64,000 nt of DNA from Batillaria attramentaria (Eukaryota; Mollusca; Gastropoda; Batillariidae), in contig JACVVK020000333.1 of NCBI GenBank assembly GCA_018292915.2, forward strand, positions 150,001-214,000. The letters are read 5' to 3'. The notes beneath the pieces are model-generated. The model was given only the letters and a program-made list of their open reading frames with translations. It was not told the origin of the DNA and did not search any database. The position numbers and the translations under genes are program-made. Shown here one piece after another: positions 32,481 through 44,668 of this stretch (position 1 is its first letter; every line of letters starts with the position of its first letter).

Positions 32481-33422
32481 CGTAAAGATGATAATGATGA
32501 TGATGATGATGATGATGATGATAGCTCAACATACCCACGTTTCACCGTCCGTGTCAGCGCCCTCTAACGTCGGACGCGCTAACCAACTGGACCGGCTACT
32601 TATTTTTCAAATTTCGGTCACTTGCTTGTTTAAAAACATTTCAGTCACCTTCACGTCTACTCCACCAATCTCTACTTAACCCCCCCCCCCTCCCCCCCAT
32701 CCCCACCCCTCGGCCCTCGTGCAAGTAGAGCGAAACGACTGGGCACGACAAGGTAATCATAGCGCATAGAAAACAAACTACAATATCACCTCTGCCAACC
32801 TTTTCGATCCAAAGGTCCAATTATTTACGCTTTTGCACCAAACTAACGAGTTTTTGCCGAAGGCTGTTCCGCCGTCCGTTTTTCAGTCGAGCCCTTTCAG
32901 CGGCACCGGCTTCGCAACCCTGTTTCGTCCCAGTTTGCCCCCTCCCCCCCCCCTCCCTCCGTCCGCCCACCTCTCTCGCCCCCTCCCCCTTCCGTCCGTT
33001 TCCAAAATAGATCTCAGGTATTGGCCGGTCGCCAGCCAGCAGTGTCGACCTAGATAGCGTTTAACAGACATTACGTCAGCTTCCCCATTCGTGGCTTGAC
33101 CTAGTTGACCGGCCGCCGCTGTAAGCCTGAGCGCGATTGGCAGACTCGGAAACAGAAAACCCACTGCACTGTGCGTCACTTTAGCTTTCAGTGTGCCCGC
33201 AGCGGCTCAACCTTGAATTAACCTATAAAACTGCGGTTCGAGAATGTTGTTGGGTGACTAGATATATATGTTTTTGCCACACACATCTTGTTGGGTCTTT
33301 GCCAGAAAGGGAGAGGGGCGGGGTGCTGTGGTGCCAGTAGGGGGCTTGGGGAGAGTTGGGAGGGAGTGAAGGGGGTCGGGGGGGGGGGGGGTTCAGTCAG
33401 CGAAGGTGTGAGAGTCAGGTAA

Positions 33423-33550
33423 GAGAGAGAGAGAGAGAGAGAACGGCAAACGAACGAACTTCAGTTTATTTTCCAACGGAAAAGATTTATCCATACAATG
33501 ATCAGTTTTCAATCAGCCGTTGCGACACCAAAACAGCATTACAAAATGAC
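33423..33550 (-). mobile_element. LINE 3' end, family H copy 5
   Basis: CAACGG and CCGTTG arms with a shorter, different loop, then AATAAACTG and a (GTTC)n-CT tail. Continues to the left into a G-rich run. Confidence 0.7.
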
Positions 33551-33564
33551 TGTAGTATACATAC

Positions 33565-33578
33565 AGGGGGGGGGGGGG

Positions 33579-33620
<42 letters not shown>

Positions 33621-33865
33621 TGAATTTTAGCACGTTGTCAGGTATAAAGATCATAGGTCACGGCACAACCTTTTTGAAAATCTTTCCCTGAGAACGCAAA
33701 GGAAAGAATCAAACCTGTAAATAAGTATCCGTAAAACAACCAGAGAGAGAGAGAGAGGGATAGAGAGAGAGAGAGAGAGGACTGAAACAGCGAAGGTATC
33801 AGAGCCAGATGAGAGAGAGAGAGAGAGAGCCGGAGAGAGAGAGAGAGAGAGGGGGGGGGGGAGAC
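33565..33865. repeat. GA and G-run microsatellite cluster
   Basis: Several (GA)n tracts with poly-G runs. The stretch ACTGAAACAGCGAAGGT, ATCAGAGCCAGATGAGAG resembles 33395-33425, again suggesting local duplication. Confidence 0.85.
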
Positions 33866-34154
33866 AGGAAGAGGGAGGAGGAGGGAGGGGGCAAGGTAAT
33901 TGCCCCGGGTAGTTTTTCCCTCCTGTCTCGTACACAGGTAAGATGGGAGGTGAAGTGGCGATATTTTTTTTAGGGCTGGTTATACAGGTAGACAGCGGCA
34001 TGAGAGCGAATGCAGGCGGGATGGAATGAGGCCGGATAGGTTTTCTTCCTCCCCTCGTGTGTGAATGGGCCAGGTAAACAGAACGCTAACAGGTGTCCGG
34101 CCTGTTTCCTGCCCAGGGTACCGACCTCATTGTCGGAATAATAATCAGTCTACC

Positions 34155-34395
34155 TCCGTCTCTCTCTGTCTGTCTATCTGCTTGTGTCTGTCGTCCGTCT
34201 GTCTGTCGAGTCTGTCTGTCCATGTCAGTCCGTCTGTCTGTCCATGCCCGTCTGTCCATCTGCCTGTGTCTGTCATCTGTCTGTTTGTCTGTGTCCGTGT
34301 CCATGTCCGTCTGTCTGTCCATGTCCGTCTGTCCATCTGCCTGTGTCTGTCGTCTGTTTGTCTGTCTGTCCATGTCCGTCTGTCTGTCTCGCCTT
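34155..34395. repeat. (GTCT)n-based array with ~70-bp higher-order unit
   Basis: TCTGTCCATCTGCCTGTGTC recurs with flanking (GTCT)n and CCATGTCCGTCTG segments. Frames on both strands are repeat artefacts. Confidence 0.85.
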
Positions 34396-34473
34396 AGCGG
34401 CTACAGCGTCAATCCGGCCATCCATCCATTCATCACTCACTCACGCAGTCTGTCACACACTTGCCCAGTCAGT

Positions 34474-34476
34474 CAG

Positions 34477-34533
<57 letters not shown>
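34474..34533. repeat. (CAAT)n microsatellite
   Basis: Pure tetranucleotide array. 34534-35209 has short frames only, including a 68-codon plus frame (34704-34910) that I do not recognise. Confidence 0.95.
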
Positions 34534-35208
34534 GGTTTTCAGGCATTTAACGTCGTGCGTTTCAAGGATTAGATGTGAAGTGCTGCGAAAACATTCCAGT
34601 GCTGCCGGGTGATTACTGCGCGGTGCAGCTATTAGAAAACAACTTTTAAAAAAATCCCTGAACTTGCTGCTCTAAAACGGGGGAAAGAAAACGACACCAA
34701 CGCATGTACTCGCAAGGACGCCACCAAATCGATTACATCCATTTTCGTACTCGTGCAAACCAGGTTATTTCCCTTCCCCCGAAAGCATTGTACAGGTTGT
34801 GTCCCCGTTATGCGTCACTGTTCCGAAACGAATTCAGTCACACGTCATTTTCGAGTTATGTACTTCGCGTGACTAAAGACCATAAAACCGATTTGATCGA
34901 TTGCACATGACATCAGCAGAATCAGGAAACTGCTGTTTGACGGAGTCAACTGACCCGCTAAATCCTATGTGCCAGCGCCAGCCGCCTAGTTTCACGTGCT
35001 GTTTTTCAAACTAGGTCATGGAGTATTTTGTGTGTCAAGCCTCGCACTCTATTCTAGCTCTTCTCTTGTTCAGGGTTGTTTTGATGTTTGGGTAAGCACG
35101 CAATTTGTCACCTACAACTGTTCAGTCTCCGCGCGTATTAAGCTTGGCGGACGATTTATGGCTTTCTATAGCCCAGCGAGGTATCGTATTATTGATGTTG
35201 AGGTCATT

Positions 35209-35209
<1 letters not shown>

Positions 35210-35245
<36 letters not shown>

Positions 35246-35310
35246 TCCAAGGATAAAATATAAGTGTACACACCTATCTTAAATCTTGTCTGTCCTACGC
35301 TACAGCTGTC
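35210..35310 (-). mobile_element. LINE 3' end, CAAGGA-type
   Basis: On the minus strand an AGGA/TCCT outer pairing and AGGTGT/ACACTT inner hairpin precede TTGGAAAATA and a CT tail. It is close in sequence to 31202-31270. Confidence 0.7.
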
Positions 35311-35329
35311 GCTGTCACTGAGTCACACA

Positions 35330-35332
35330 CGC

Positions 35333-35389
<57 letters not shown>

Positions 35390-35466
35390 GCGCGCGCGCA
35401 CGTACGCGGCACGCACGCACGCATACTGAGACAGACAGACCGTGCAGACAGACAGACAGACAGACA

Positions 35467-35543
<77 letters not shown>

Positions 35544-35550
35544 CCGTAAA

Positions 35551-35602
<52 letters not shown>
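35330..35602. repeat. Compound microsatellite AC-CG-ACAG-AC-AG
   Basis: (AC)n 35338-35375, (CG)n to 35399, (ACAG)n 35435-35470, (AC)n to 35541 and (GA)n 35557-35601. The first AC tract lies 5' of the LINE stem at 35210-35310 on the minus strand. Confidence 0.95.
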
Positions 35603-35606
<4 letters not shown>

Positions 35607-36294
35607 GCGCGCGCATGTAAAAACTATCTACTGCATTTTCTTCTGGTGAGAAATTTCGAGACCGCGTCCTTACTACTGACTTTCTAAAAAGACTCCCAAA
35701 CAAACTCCACATTTAAGGAAGACACTTAGGCGATCCTATAAGAATTATTTTATGCTTTCTTGTCAGTCAGTGGGGAAGAAATACTGAGAGCTTTACGGAC
35801 GTGCAGACGAAAAGACTGACCCCCAAACTGCCGAGAAAATCACATCAGTGCGCTCAGGTAAAACATTCTAGGATTTATTCAAAACCGTATGACCCGCCAT
35901 CATTACTATTACACTCCCTTCAGCTGTTACCAGCGCATCATTAGTGAGTAATATAGCTGAAGAATCTGTTTATTGCTGTTGACGACAACATATTATGCAG
36001 GCGCTATTGAAGTCAGCCTACGCGATAAGGACATTTCGGCCCACGCTCGGCAACAGACGGACTCGAAGTGATGCTAGATTTAATTTTAATGCACAGCTAA
36101 TGATTACGTAAGCGTAATGCGATGCTTATGCGTGTAGCTCAAGAGAATGTCAACTGCACAGGAATCGATCGTTGTTTTCCCCGCTGTGTGGTTCAATTGA
36201 TACGTCCCCCAGCTTTCTCCTCCCACACTGCTTCCCACTGCACCGTCTCTCTCTCTGTCTCTCTCTTTAATAATTTTACAGTAGTATTAGCTCA
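35603..36294. other. Unique stretch, nothing recognised
   Basis: No repeat or gene that I can assign. Confidence 0.5.
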
Positions 36295-36365
36295 TGTAGT
36301 GTAGCAACGGCAAGTTTTAAAATTGGTATGAATATGCCTGTAACTTCTACCGTTGTAAAATAAAG

Positions 36366-36405
<40 letters not shown>
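36295..36405 (+). mobile_element. LINE 3' end, family H copy 6 with (CT)n tail
   Basis: CAACGG arm, GGTAT/ATGCC inner hairpin (one wobble), CCGTTG arm, AAATAAAGG and (CT)n at 36368-36405. Plus-strand orientation. Confidence 0.8.
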
Positions 36406-36408
<3 letters not shown>

Positions 36409-36479
36409 GATGTAGCCTCTTGTTTCGTTGCGTTTTGGCTTATTTACTTGGTTGTCTGCTTGGTGATTGTCCTTTGCTT

Positions 36480-36632
36480 GTTTGTTTGTTTGTTTAGATT
36501 GCTTGAATCTTGTTCTTTCTTTCTTTCTCTCTTTGGTAATTTAGAGTAGCAACGGCAAGTTTGGAAATGGTAAGTGTGCCAATGGCTTTACCGTTGAAAT
36601 ATAAAGGATCATTGTCATTGTCATTCTCTCTC
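36480..36632 (+). mobile_element. LINE 3' end, family H copy 7
   Basis: Near reverse complement of 2400-2570: (GTTT)n, TTGCTTGAATCTTGTTCTTT, CAACGG/CCGTTG arms, AATATAAAGGATC, (ATTGTC)n and a CT tract. A 19-bp C run follows. Confidence 0.85.
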
Positions 36633-36699
36633 CCCTCCCCCCCCCCCCCCCCCCACACACACACACGCGCGCGCACGAAGCCTTCGTTGGTTTAAAGAT

Positions 36700-37070
36700 T
36701 TTATTCAAGTACAAGATACAAATTTACAAATCACCGTCAAACAGTAACTCAACAGAGCACAACATGTCAAAACTTATGAACGTGCTCATCTGAGCCAAGT
36801 TGATACATGGCGGAGAAACTGCCGTGAAATATTGATTTAGATAAGAAGTCGTAGGGAAAAAGAGACCGTCAGAAGAGAAGACGGAAAGGAGAAGAGAACA
36901 TATCAAACTGTGCGATAGTCTAGAATGCAGTGGGGAGCGTGAGTTGGTGGCGGCAACGACCCGTCTGCGTGGACACATCGTAAATGTAGAAAGTAGCGAA
37001 GCGATCCTATGATTCAATAATCTGTTGTATATAATTATACGGTTTGGAAAAGTCTGAATTCTTACTGGTC
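36700..37070. other. Unique stretch, nothing recognised
   Basis: A minus-strand frame (36724-37125) runs partly into the SINE A copy and is not supported as a gene. Confidence 0.5.
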
Positions 37071-37268
37071 CTGCCTGTGTCTGGGGGAGCCGGGGTGGCC
37101 GAATGGTAGAGCGTTGGACTCTCAATGCTCGGGTCGTGAGTTCGTATCCCGGCTGGGGCCAAATATTTGTGCTGGCTTTTTCATCGTTGCCCCGTCTTTG
37201 ATATCACCCGTATGTGGTGGAAAAGGACGTTAAACACCCAAACACCCACCCACCCTGCCTGTGTCTGG
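37071..37268 (+). mobile_element. SINE family A1 with 14-bp target-site duplication
   Basis: Nearly consensus full-length copy flanked by CTGCCTGTGTCTGG at 37071-37084 and 37255-37268. Little divergence and a perfect duplication indicate a young insertion. Confidence 0.97.
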
Positions 37269-38035
37269 ACTGCGACTGCTTAGGAAAATCTTACTTACTT
37301 CAAAATTACTGCCTGAGCACTGCTAGTCCACTGCTAGAGCACTGGGTTCACAATGTTCATAGACCCCTCCCCCCCCCCCCCCCAACCCATGCCACCCCCA
37401 CTCTCCCCCTCTACGTCTTGATTTTAAAATCACTGGCTTTTCACTTAGTAGGTAAAAGAAATCCCAAACCAAACAAAACTTGAACCCACTATCATTCCAC
37501 TATCTTCCCACTACCAGACACCTTTCCCGAGTTCTGTAACCACCCTACTATTATCGAAGAAGTCTGGAATCAACAAGTGGTCTATCAGGCGCCGATGGAA
37601 GCCGAGATGTCCACGTCACACATTCCTCCTGACGCTGCCAAAAGTGTCAGGCACGTACACCTCGTGCTGTGCCGCCCATTGCACGGGTTCCCGGCGTGCC
37701 GAAGGAAAATGAATTCTCTGTAGGCAAAATACAGGTACGGCGCCTAAGAGTTCTGATGGCTTCACCGTACACGTCTCCATAATGAACAGTTGTTAGCCGC
37801 TTAGAAAATAGGTCAAAGTCTTGCTGCGTTTGTGTCCATTGCCACTGGATTTTATTTTATTTATTTTATTTATTTCTATGGTATGGTATGGTATGGTATG
37901 GTATAATACGTTACGGTATGGTAGGCCATGGCATGGTATGGTAGTTCGTTGTCATTTATCATAGTCTGCATCTTTCCGGCTATATCCTCACACCTAGCCC
38001 CTCCCACCCCACGCCTGCTTTATTCTGAAACGACT

Positions 38036-38067
<32 letters not shown>

Positions 38068-38525
38068 CCAAACAAAGAAACAACAAGAAAAAAAAAAACC
38101 CTTACTTGGAATTCCCCCTTCTCATCATGAAACTGATGGACACTGAAAATATTACAAGGGCCTGCGCCTAATCACCTATCAACACAAAAAAGGCTTAGCC
38201 GTTCCTCTCAGAACCAGGACACTCACTGTCCTGAGTGAGGGATGACCTCCCAAAGACACTTGGTCCAGCTTACTTATCACCACTAAATATCCGGCAGTAG
38301 GTCAAGAAGACGATTCACACACAGGACCGTCCAAGCTTATGGGCCGTGCTGAAATAGGTAACAGAGGATGACACGTCACACAGCCCGCTACGATTGTGAC
38401 GTCACCGCCATCTAGTCTCAGCCGCAGTTCGGAAAATTGACGTCATTTTTCTCCCGGTGTCTTTTTCCATCTATTTTGCAAAACAGATGTCTATGCTGCT
38501 ATGAAGTCTGTTAACAACGCTAAAG
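37269..38525. other. Intergenic stretch with (GGTAT)n and (AAC)n
   Basis: A GGTAT pentanucleotide patch lies at 37875-37950, an (AAC)n tract at 38037-38068 and a C run at 37370. No gene recognised. Confidence 0.5.
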
Positions 38526-38529
38526 ATGT

Positions 38530-38690
38530 ACCCCCCCAAAAAACAACAACAACAACAACAACAACAAAACAAAAAACCAACCAACAAACCAACAAACAAA
38601 CAAAAACAAAACCAAAACAACAACAACAACAACAACAACAAACCCAAAACAAAAACCAAAACAAATAAACAACCAACCAAACAAAACGAC
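38530..38690. repeat. (AAC)n/(AAAC)n low-complexity tract
   Basis: Two (AAC)n tracts with CAAACAAAC-type linkers. Confidence 0.9.
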
Positions 38691-39026
38691 GACAATCAAA
38701 CTAGGCTCACGTTTCCCGGGAACTACTTTGCGGATGTGATCAATTGTTGACGTAGTGCTTCGGTTTCAGATCGGTTGCTTCTCGTGTCACGCGCGACGGA
38801 GAGGTTTGGGCTGCTTACACGCAGTGCACGGATGGGAGACGGACCGACCTACTTGCGCGTTGTGATTATCAACCGTGGCAGAGATGAGATGAGAGGCGAA
38901 ATCGGCGCGTGCAGTTTGTTAACGCGTTTCCAAAGGAACGCCATCGAGATGTCTTTTGGCGACTTCGCTGATGACAGGCCAGGAAAACTTACCAACCCTA
39001 ATGTCTCCGAAAGACGTAAGTGCTCA

Positions 39027-39234
39027 GACCGCGACAGAGTGGGGGGTGGGGTGGGTGTTTGGGAGTTTAACGTCCTGTTACACCACGTATGGGTGATCTC
39101 AAAGACGGGGCAACGAGAAAAAGGCCAGTACAAATATTTGGCCCAAGCCGGATTTCGAACTGAACTCACGACCCGAGCATTGAAAGTCCAACGCTCTACC
39201 ATTCGGCCACCCCGGCTCCCCGACCACGACAGAG
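39027..39234 (-). mobile_element. SINE family A2 with 13-bp target-site duplication
   Basis: Minus-strand copy flanked by GACCGCGACAGAG (39027-39039) and GACCACGACAGAG (39222-39234), one mismatch. The head has a 6-bp duplication (GAACTGAACTC). Confidence 0.95.
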
Positions 39235-39310
39235 CTGGCAGAGTAGATTGTGACAGAACTTTCATCAACATATCCGTTCTCACAGATGCTCGGCCCTGTC
39301 CGTAGACTTG

Positions 39311-39480
39311 AACGTTCAAATTGTACGACTGTTGTTACAGCGGTCAGCCGGTGTCAGTGGTCGCCGCGTCACCGAGTACGCAGTCACTGTCCAGGTGTCT
39401 AAGTGGTGTGATGATAGATACCACGAAAACAGCTAAGAACGATCTGTGAGCATAAAAATGATAGCATTCGCCCCTTTAAC
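39311..39480 (+). repeat. Repeat family G, empty-site copy
   Basis: CGTACGACTGTTGTTACA-like, GTGGTCGCCGCGTCACCGAG, then CCAGGTGTCTAAGTGGTGTG and ATGATAGATACCACGAAAAC. It is continuous at the point where the 29.9-kb copy has the hairpin MITE. Confidence 0.85.
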
Positions 39481-40093
39481 ACCAATGACCATGTTGTAGT
39501 TCGCTTTTATTACTTTTTTTTTTTGGCCGTAAGTAAACGATCTATCTGTACTAAACCTGTTCAAAACAGTGTCTTTATAACTGAACCTGGATCCACTGCA
39601 AGCTTAAAAGTCTAATCAATCAGCAATGTATTTTACCAGCCGGGAACACATTTTGTCTCGCTGACATGAACCTAACTGCACGTTGAAAACGCTGACCGAA
39701 TTCTAACGCCAGGTTTAAGAAGCATGATAGGAAATCCAGAACCCCCCCCCCCCCCACACACACAAAAACCCACACCCTACAACAGCATCCAAATAACAAC
39801 AGTTCTGAGTTTTAAGCGTTCAGTGCAAAAGGTGTAAATTATTTCTGGAATCCAGTTTACAAATATGTTGGAACAGCGACTGATAGAACAGACATTTGGG
39901 AAACAGTCCAAGTTGACTTCGTGTTTGAGATATCTAGGTTAGAACAGCTTTTGGCCAAAACGGTCATAATCTGGCAAGGAAAGATAAACATGCCTGGAGG
40001 GACTTCGTGAACTAGGCTGGGATGGGAGGTAATCGTGAGGGAGTCAGGTGTACTGTGAACTGGCACATTGACAGCGTTTTACTTTTAACATGG
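39481..40093. other. Unique stretch, nothing recognised
   Basis: Poly-T (39509) and poly-C (39741) runs; no gene. Confidence 0.5.
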
Positions 40094-40200
40094 CGGTTCA
40101 CCGCACTACGTGAAAATCGAGGAGAAGGGTCTCAGGCAGTGAGAGTCCGTCCAAATAGTGCCAGGTAGTGCGTGGTTGTTGGAGGCGTGCGAGGAAAACG
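40094..40200 (-). repeat. Repeat family I, copy 3 (diverged)
   Basis: On the minus strand CTGGCACTATTTGGACGGAC is shared with 1128-1214 and 7165-7258; flanks are weaker. Confidence 0.5.
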
Positions 40201-40250
40201 GGAAGAACAGCAAAGACTTCCGGAATCCCCCTTCCCCCCAAAACAAAACA

Positions 40251-40312
40251 AAACGTCCTATTCCGCCACATATGGATGATATCAAAGGCCAGCACGGATA
40301 TCTGGCCCCAAA
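40251..40312 (-). mobile_element. SINE family A, internal fragment
   Basis: AACGTCCTATTCCGCCACAT, ATGATATCAAA and GGCCAGCAC are kept; both ends and ~25 internal bases are missing. It runs into A/C-rich repeats. Confidence 0.7.
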
Positions 40313-40700
40313 GACACCCCCCCAAAAAAAAACAAAAAAAACAACAACAAAAAACAAACAAACAAACAAAAAGCAAAACAAAACAAAACAAAACAAAAAC
40401 AAACCACCCCCCCAAAATAACAACAACAAACAAACCCAACAACAACAACAACAACAACAACAAAGAACAAAACTCCAAAACAAAACAAAAACAACAAGAA
40501 ACAACAACTAGCCCCCCCCACCCCCCCCACCCCCGAAAAAATAAAGAAAAAACCCAACTAAAAAACAAGCAAAAAACTAAGCTTAAGCTAAAACTAAGCT
40601 AAAACAACAACAACATCAACAAACACGATGAAAACACACAACACCAAATTAACCAGCAAACAAACAAACAAACAAACTAATAACAACAACAAACCATCTC
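40313..40700. repeat. A/C-rich low-complexity region
   Basis: (AAC)n, (AAAC)n and poly-C runs; long frames here are repeat artefacts. 40700-41356 has no recognised gene. Confidence 0.9.
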
Positions 40701-41356
40701 TCATGAACGCCTAGATGCGACTGGATCATCCATTTTACCAACAAACCAGCGAACCAACCAGCCAACCAACCAACCAGCCAACATCTCTCCACCTGCAAGA
40801 GAGACTGAACGGTCAGCCACCCAGCTAGCAGACGGTAGTTGATGACAAAACAGACGAGGCAGACAATGCGAGAGGACAGGGCCTACAAATTTGGGACTAC
40901 ACCTTCAAGAACTGGCCATTAATCTCTTGCACCTTCGTTTCCCTGCAGTCCTCTACAGGGTTTCCCTTTCTGGAGCTATATTGCAAAGGCGCCTTTGAAG
41001 AAATAGATCAACTCAAAAAACAAAACAAAGCAGCCCTGACTGCCAGTGGGACAAGTAACAGATGAAAGTCGGGAACCCACTTGGAACAGTGCAGACGATC
41101 GAGACAAGCCAAATTACGTGTCAGCGTAAAGTTTGTTTTTCAAGGACAGACGGAAACAGGAGAGATCACTAACGAATTTCTGAGCAGGACGGACACTGTT
41201 GCTGATAAGTTAAGCGGGTATATTGAAGTGACCGATGTAAGGTTAATACCAAGACATTAAAACTGACTTCAATATTTTTTTCAGTAGACCAAACTGTAAG
41301 TGTAAGTATAATTATGAAGTGTGTGCTTGGTCTCTAATGCTCGCTGTCCGTGCAAC

Positions 41357-41635
<279 letters not shown>

Positions 41636-41644
41636 CACCGAGGA

Positions 41645-41675
<31 letters not shown>

Positions 41676-41680
41676 GGTAT

Positions 41681-41822
41681 GAGGGTGGGGGTTGGGTGGG
41701 TGTTTGGGAGTTTAAAGTCCTTTTCCACCACATAATGGTGATATCAAACACGGGGCAACGATAAAAAGACCAGCACAAGTATTTGGCCCCAGACGGGATT
41801 CTAACTCACGACCCGAGCATTA
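41681..41822 (-). mobile_element. SINE family A, 5'-truncated
   Basis: Minus-strand copy retaining the tail, body and B box but ending at GAGCATT, without the A-box part. An (AAC)n tract at 41648-41674 adjoins its 3' side. Confidence 0.9.
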
Positions 41823-42230
41823 ACCGGTATCAGACAGAAAGGATTTAAATATAGAAAAAACTTCAATAAAACGATAAGTGATAGCTTAATCTGGTGTGAA
41901 ATCAAACACCTCTTAAATCTACGCTGTGGGACACACATTCTTGAGCGTGAAGAAGCTTAAGACGGGTAAAACAAGAATAGTGTGAGATACAAACCTCCGT
42001 ATTATGATTGATCTTGTGCCTCACAGCACATCGCCCCCGCCACACAGGCACCAAACTTGAACATAAATAACATCATATCGACACCTCGACATCATCAAAA
42101 CTACCTGCCTGGAGGTAATAATCGTGCTAATATTATATATTATATATGTCATATGTTATTGCTAAAACACATTTTATGTATGTTATGTGTGTCAGAAGAA
42201 GAAGATATAGGTCAAGGATGCTTGTGTATC

Positions 42231-42432
42231 TGTATGGTGCGGGAGCCGGGGTGGCCGAATGGTAGAGCGTTGGACTTGTAATGCTCGGGTCGTGAGTTCG
42301 TATCCCGGCTGGGGCCAAATATTTGTGCTGATTTTTTTTTTCATCGTTGCCCCGTCTTTGATATCACCCGTATGAGGTGGAAAAGGACGTTAAACCTCCA
42401 GACACCCACCCACCCACCCTGTGTATGGTGCG
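42231..42432 (+). mobile_element. SINE family A1 with 11-bp target-site duplication
   Basis: Plus-strand full-length copy (42242-42420) flanked by TGTATGGTGCG at 42231-42241 and 42422-42432. A T-run expansion lies in the body. Confidence 0.96.
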
Positions 42433-42513
42433 AATCCACAAGGACTGCCCCATAATGTGTTCATTGACAGGTACACTCTTCACACAAAGTAATTAAGGTT
42501 GTTGTAAAATGGT

Positions 42514-42724
42514 CACAGTTAAGACGTGGGCGGGTGGGTAGGTGTTTTGCAGTTTAACCTCCTTTTCCACCACATATGGGTGATATCAAAGACGGGGCAA
42601 CGAGAAAAAAGGCCAGCACAAATATTTGGCCCCAGCCGGCGGGATTCGAACTCACGACCCGAGCATTGAGAGTCCAACGCTCTACCATTCGACCACCCCG
42701 GCTCCCCACACAGTTAAGACGTGG
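42514..42724 (-). mobile_element. SINE family A2 with 16-bp target-site duplication
   Basis: Minus-strand full-length copy flanked by CACAGTTAAGACGTGG at 42514-42529 and 42709-42724. It lies under 100 bp from an oppositely oriented A1 copy. Confidence 0.97.
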
Positions 42725-42924
42725 TAACCAAACTTCACAGTAATGTTGACATGAAGCCAGACTTGGCTGTGAAAGCAGAAAACCTGGATCGTACACCAGG
42801 GACACAGTTTGAATGAAGAATGCCCAAAATTCGATCACAGTTAACCCTCAGAAGACGCACGACAGCAATTTTTGAACAAAATGACGATGAATTCATGGAA
42901 GACTGAACATTTGGATTTCAGTAT

Positions 42925-43098
42925 TATAATAAATAATAATAAAATGGGTACTTAAAGGACGCCTTCCCTCTCGCGGGAGCTCAGGACGTCTTACAAGGAA
43001 CACACACTCACTCACCCAGAAACACACACGACATGCCTCCACACATACATTTAACTAAAAACACATGATGTGCAGCATCATACACGGGCTGCCCCTGG

Positions 43099-43158
<60 letters not shown>

Positions 43159-43185
43159 ACCAGCAAGATGATGATGTGGCAACAG
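42925..43185 (-). mobile_element. LINE 3' untranslated region, stem and (ATT) tail
   Basis: Minus-strand order: (GT)n (43101-43157 on the complement), unique sequence, a GACGTC/GGCGTC stem (one wobble) with CTC/GAG inner hairpin, then TTTAAGTACCCATTTTATT and (ATT)n. It continues directly from the RT fragment at 43186-43445. Confidence 0.75.
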
Positions 43186-43445
43186 TTATTGGTTGAAGGC
43201 TGTGAAGAGGTGGGTTTTCAAATTTGTTTTGAAAGATAGTTTTGTGTCTGCATATGTGATCGAAACTGGGAGATCATTCCAACAAGTCGGACCCTGGTAT
43301 GAATAACTACGCTGACCAAAGGTCTTTGTCTCGACATGAGGGACACGGAGTTTCCGAGTGTCAGCAGCAGAACGAAGTTGCCGGTCTAGATGGAGTGTAA
43401 AGCTGAAGCAAAGAAGACAGATATGGAGGACAGGAGGAGGTGACA
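43186..43445 (-). pseudogene. Non-LTR reverse transcriptase, C-terminal fragment
   Basis: The frame ends with a stop at 43186. It reads RQLRSAADTRKLRVP, then KTFGQRSYSYQGPTCWNDLP and SFKTNLKTHLF. These correspond to the LRS(S/A), K(S/T)FG(Q/E)RS(F/Y), PT.WN.LP and SFK..LKTHLF motifs found at the very end of many LINE polyproteins in aquatic animals. All catalytic motifs upstream are lost. With 42925-43185 it forms one 5'-truncated insertion. The 43446-44369 flank is unassigned. Confidence 0.85.
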
Positions 43446-44369
43446 CAGTTGTACGTAAGGGATGAAATCTTGTATTACTCACTTATCTGGTTTTATAAGT
43501 AGGCATGCAGGCACAACGACGCATTGCATCATCAAGGCGTAAATGCGTCAACAATGAGTAACGCGTGCTGTTGCAAAGGTCCTTAACTTTTTGTGGCGAA
43601 TATAGAGCAGGCGCACTCGACAAATACGGTTACATTGTATGCGCTCGAAACACCTTTTTTCCCCCTTTCTTTTGGAACAGCCAATAGCTACAGAAAGTAG
43701 AAAGTTAAAAAATGCAATTATATAGTATCAGACGGGTATATTTCAATTTTTTTTCTCCACCAGACAGCATCAATCTATTCAACGTTTCACACCATTCGGG
43801 CCTGTCAGACACACACATCAATCAAATGCACTTTAACACACCGATCCGTGTAAAACATAAACATTCACGTTCTGTACCAGCACCGCGTTTGCATAATTAT
43901 ACCCGCCGGCATCATTCACTGATCTGTTAATTTAAAGCGATTAGAATCTGCATATTTATAAATATTCAAAACCGGATTACGGTTGAGTCTCATCAGGGGA
44001 CATGAACCTGATCTAAAACGTTGTGTCTAGCGGCAAGGTTACGCATCGATGTGCAGTCAAGCGTGACACTTCGGTGTTTTTGTGCGAGTTTGCTCTTCAT
44101 GGAATGAGAGAGTAAAGCTTTTGTGTTCGTGATTGTGTGCAGTCAGCCGGGAACGAGAGTCGACTGGGCAGATCGGTCACAGACCTGATTTCCAATGGTA
44201 ATAGAAACGAAAATGAAGCATGGTTCGTGTGTTTTCCTTTACCGTTTTCCCCGCTCTGTTTCCTTTGACAAACTACGTGTAACTGAAACTTGGAAGTACA
44301 CAAGAGGTATACGTCGGTGACCTTTACATAAAATCGGCGATCGAAGAATCAGTCAGTAAGGTCGGTCGG

Positions 44370-44398
44370 TCGGTCAATCAATCAATCAATCAATCAAT

Positions 44399-44429
<31 letters not shown>

Positions 44430-44498
44430 CAAACCCACCCTGCACTTAAAATCGGCAATCAATCAATCAATCAATCAATCAATCCACCCACCTACAGT

Positions 44499-44561
<63 letters not shown>

Positions 44562-44571
44562 CTGCACTTAA

Positions 44572-44620
<49 letters not shown>

Positions 44621-44633
44621 ACCCACCTACAGT

Positions 44634-44667
<34 letters not shown>

Positions 44668-44668
44668 T
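44370..44668. repeat. (AATC)n array with interspersed spacers
   Basis: Long AATC tracts alternate with CCTGCACTTAAAATC and CCACCTACAGTATC spacers, each occurring twice, so there is a ~120-bp higher-order unit. Confidence 0.95.

Noticed and set aside
36122..36304. Short frame upstream of a LINE end as a possible small gene
   Set aside because: No homology. It runs into the family H 3' end.
37085..37160. tRNA genes suggested by A-box and B-box motifs at many positions
   Set aside because: Every such head continues into the body of a repeated SINE family, and the acceptor and T stems are imperfect. None is an isolated tRNA.
38832..39020. Candidate exon: Met-initiated frame ending at a strong donor-like GTAAGT (39016-39021)
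   Set aside because: The protein is unrecognised, no partner exon can be found and the donor motif is short. A SINE A follows at 39040. Not enough to call a gene.
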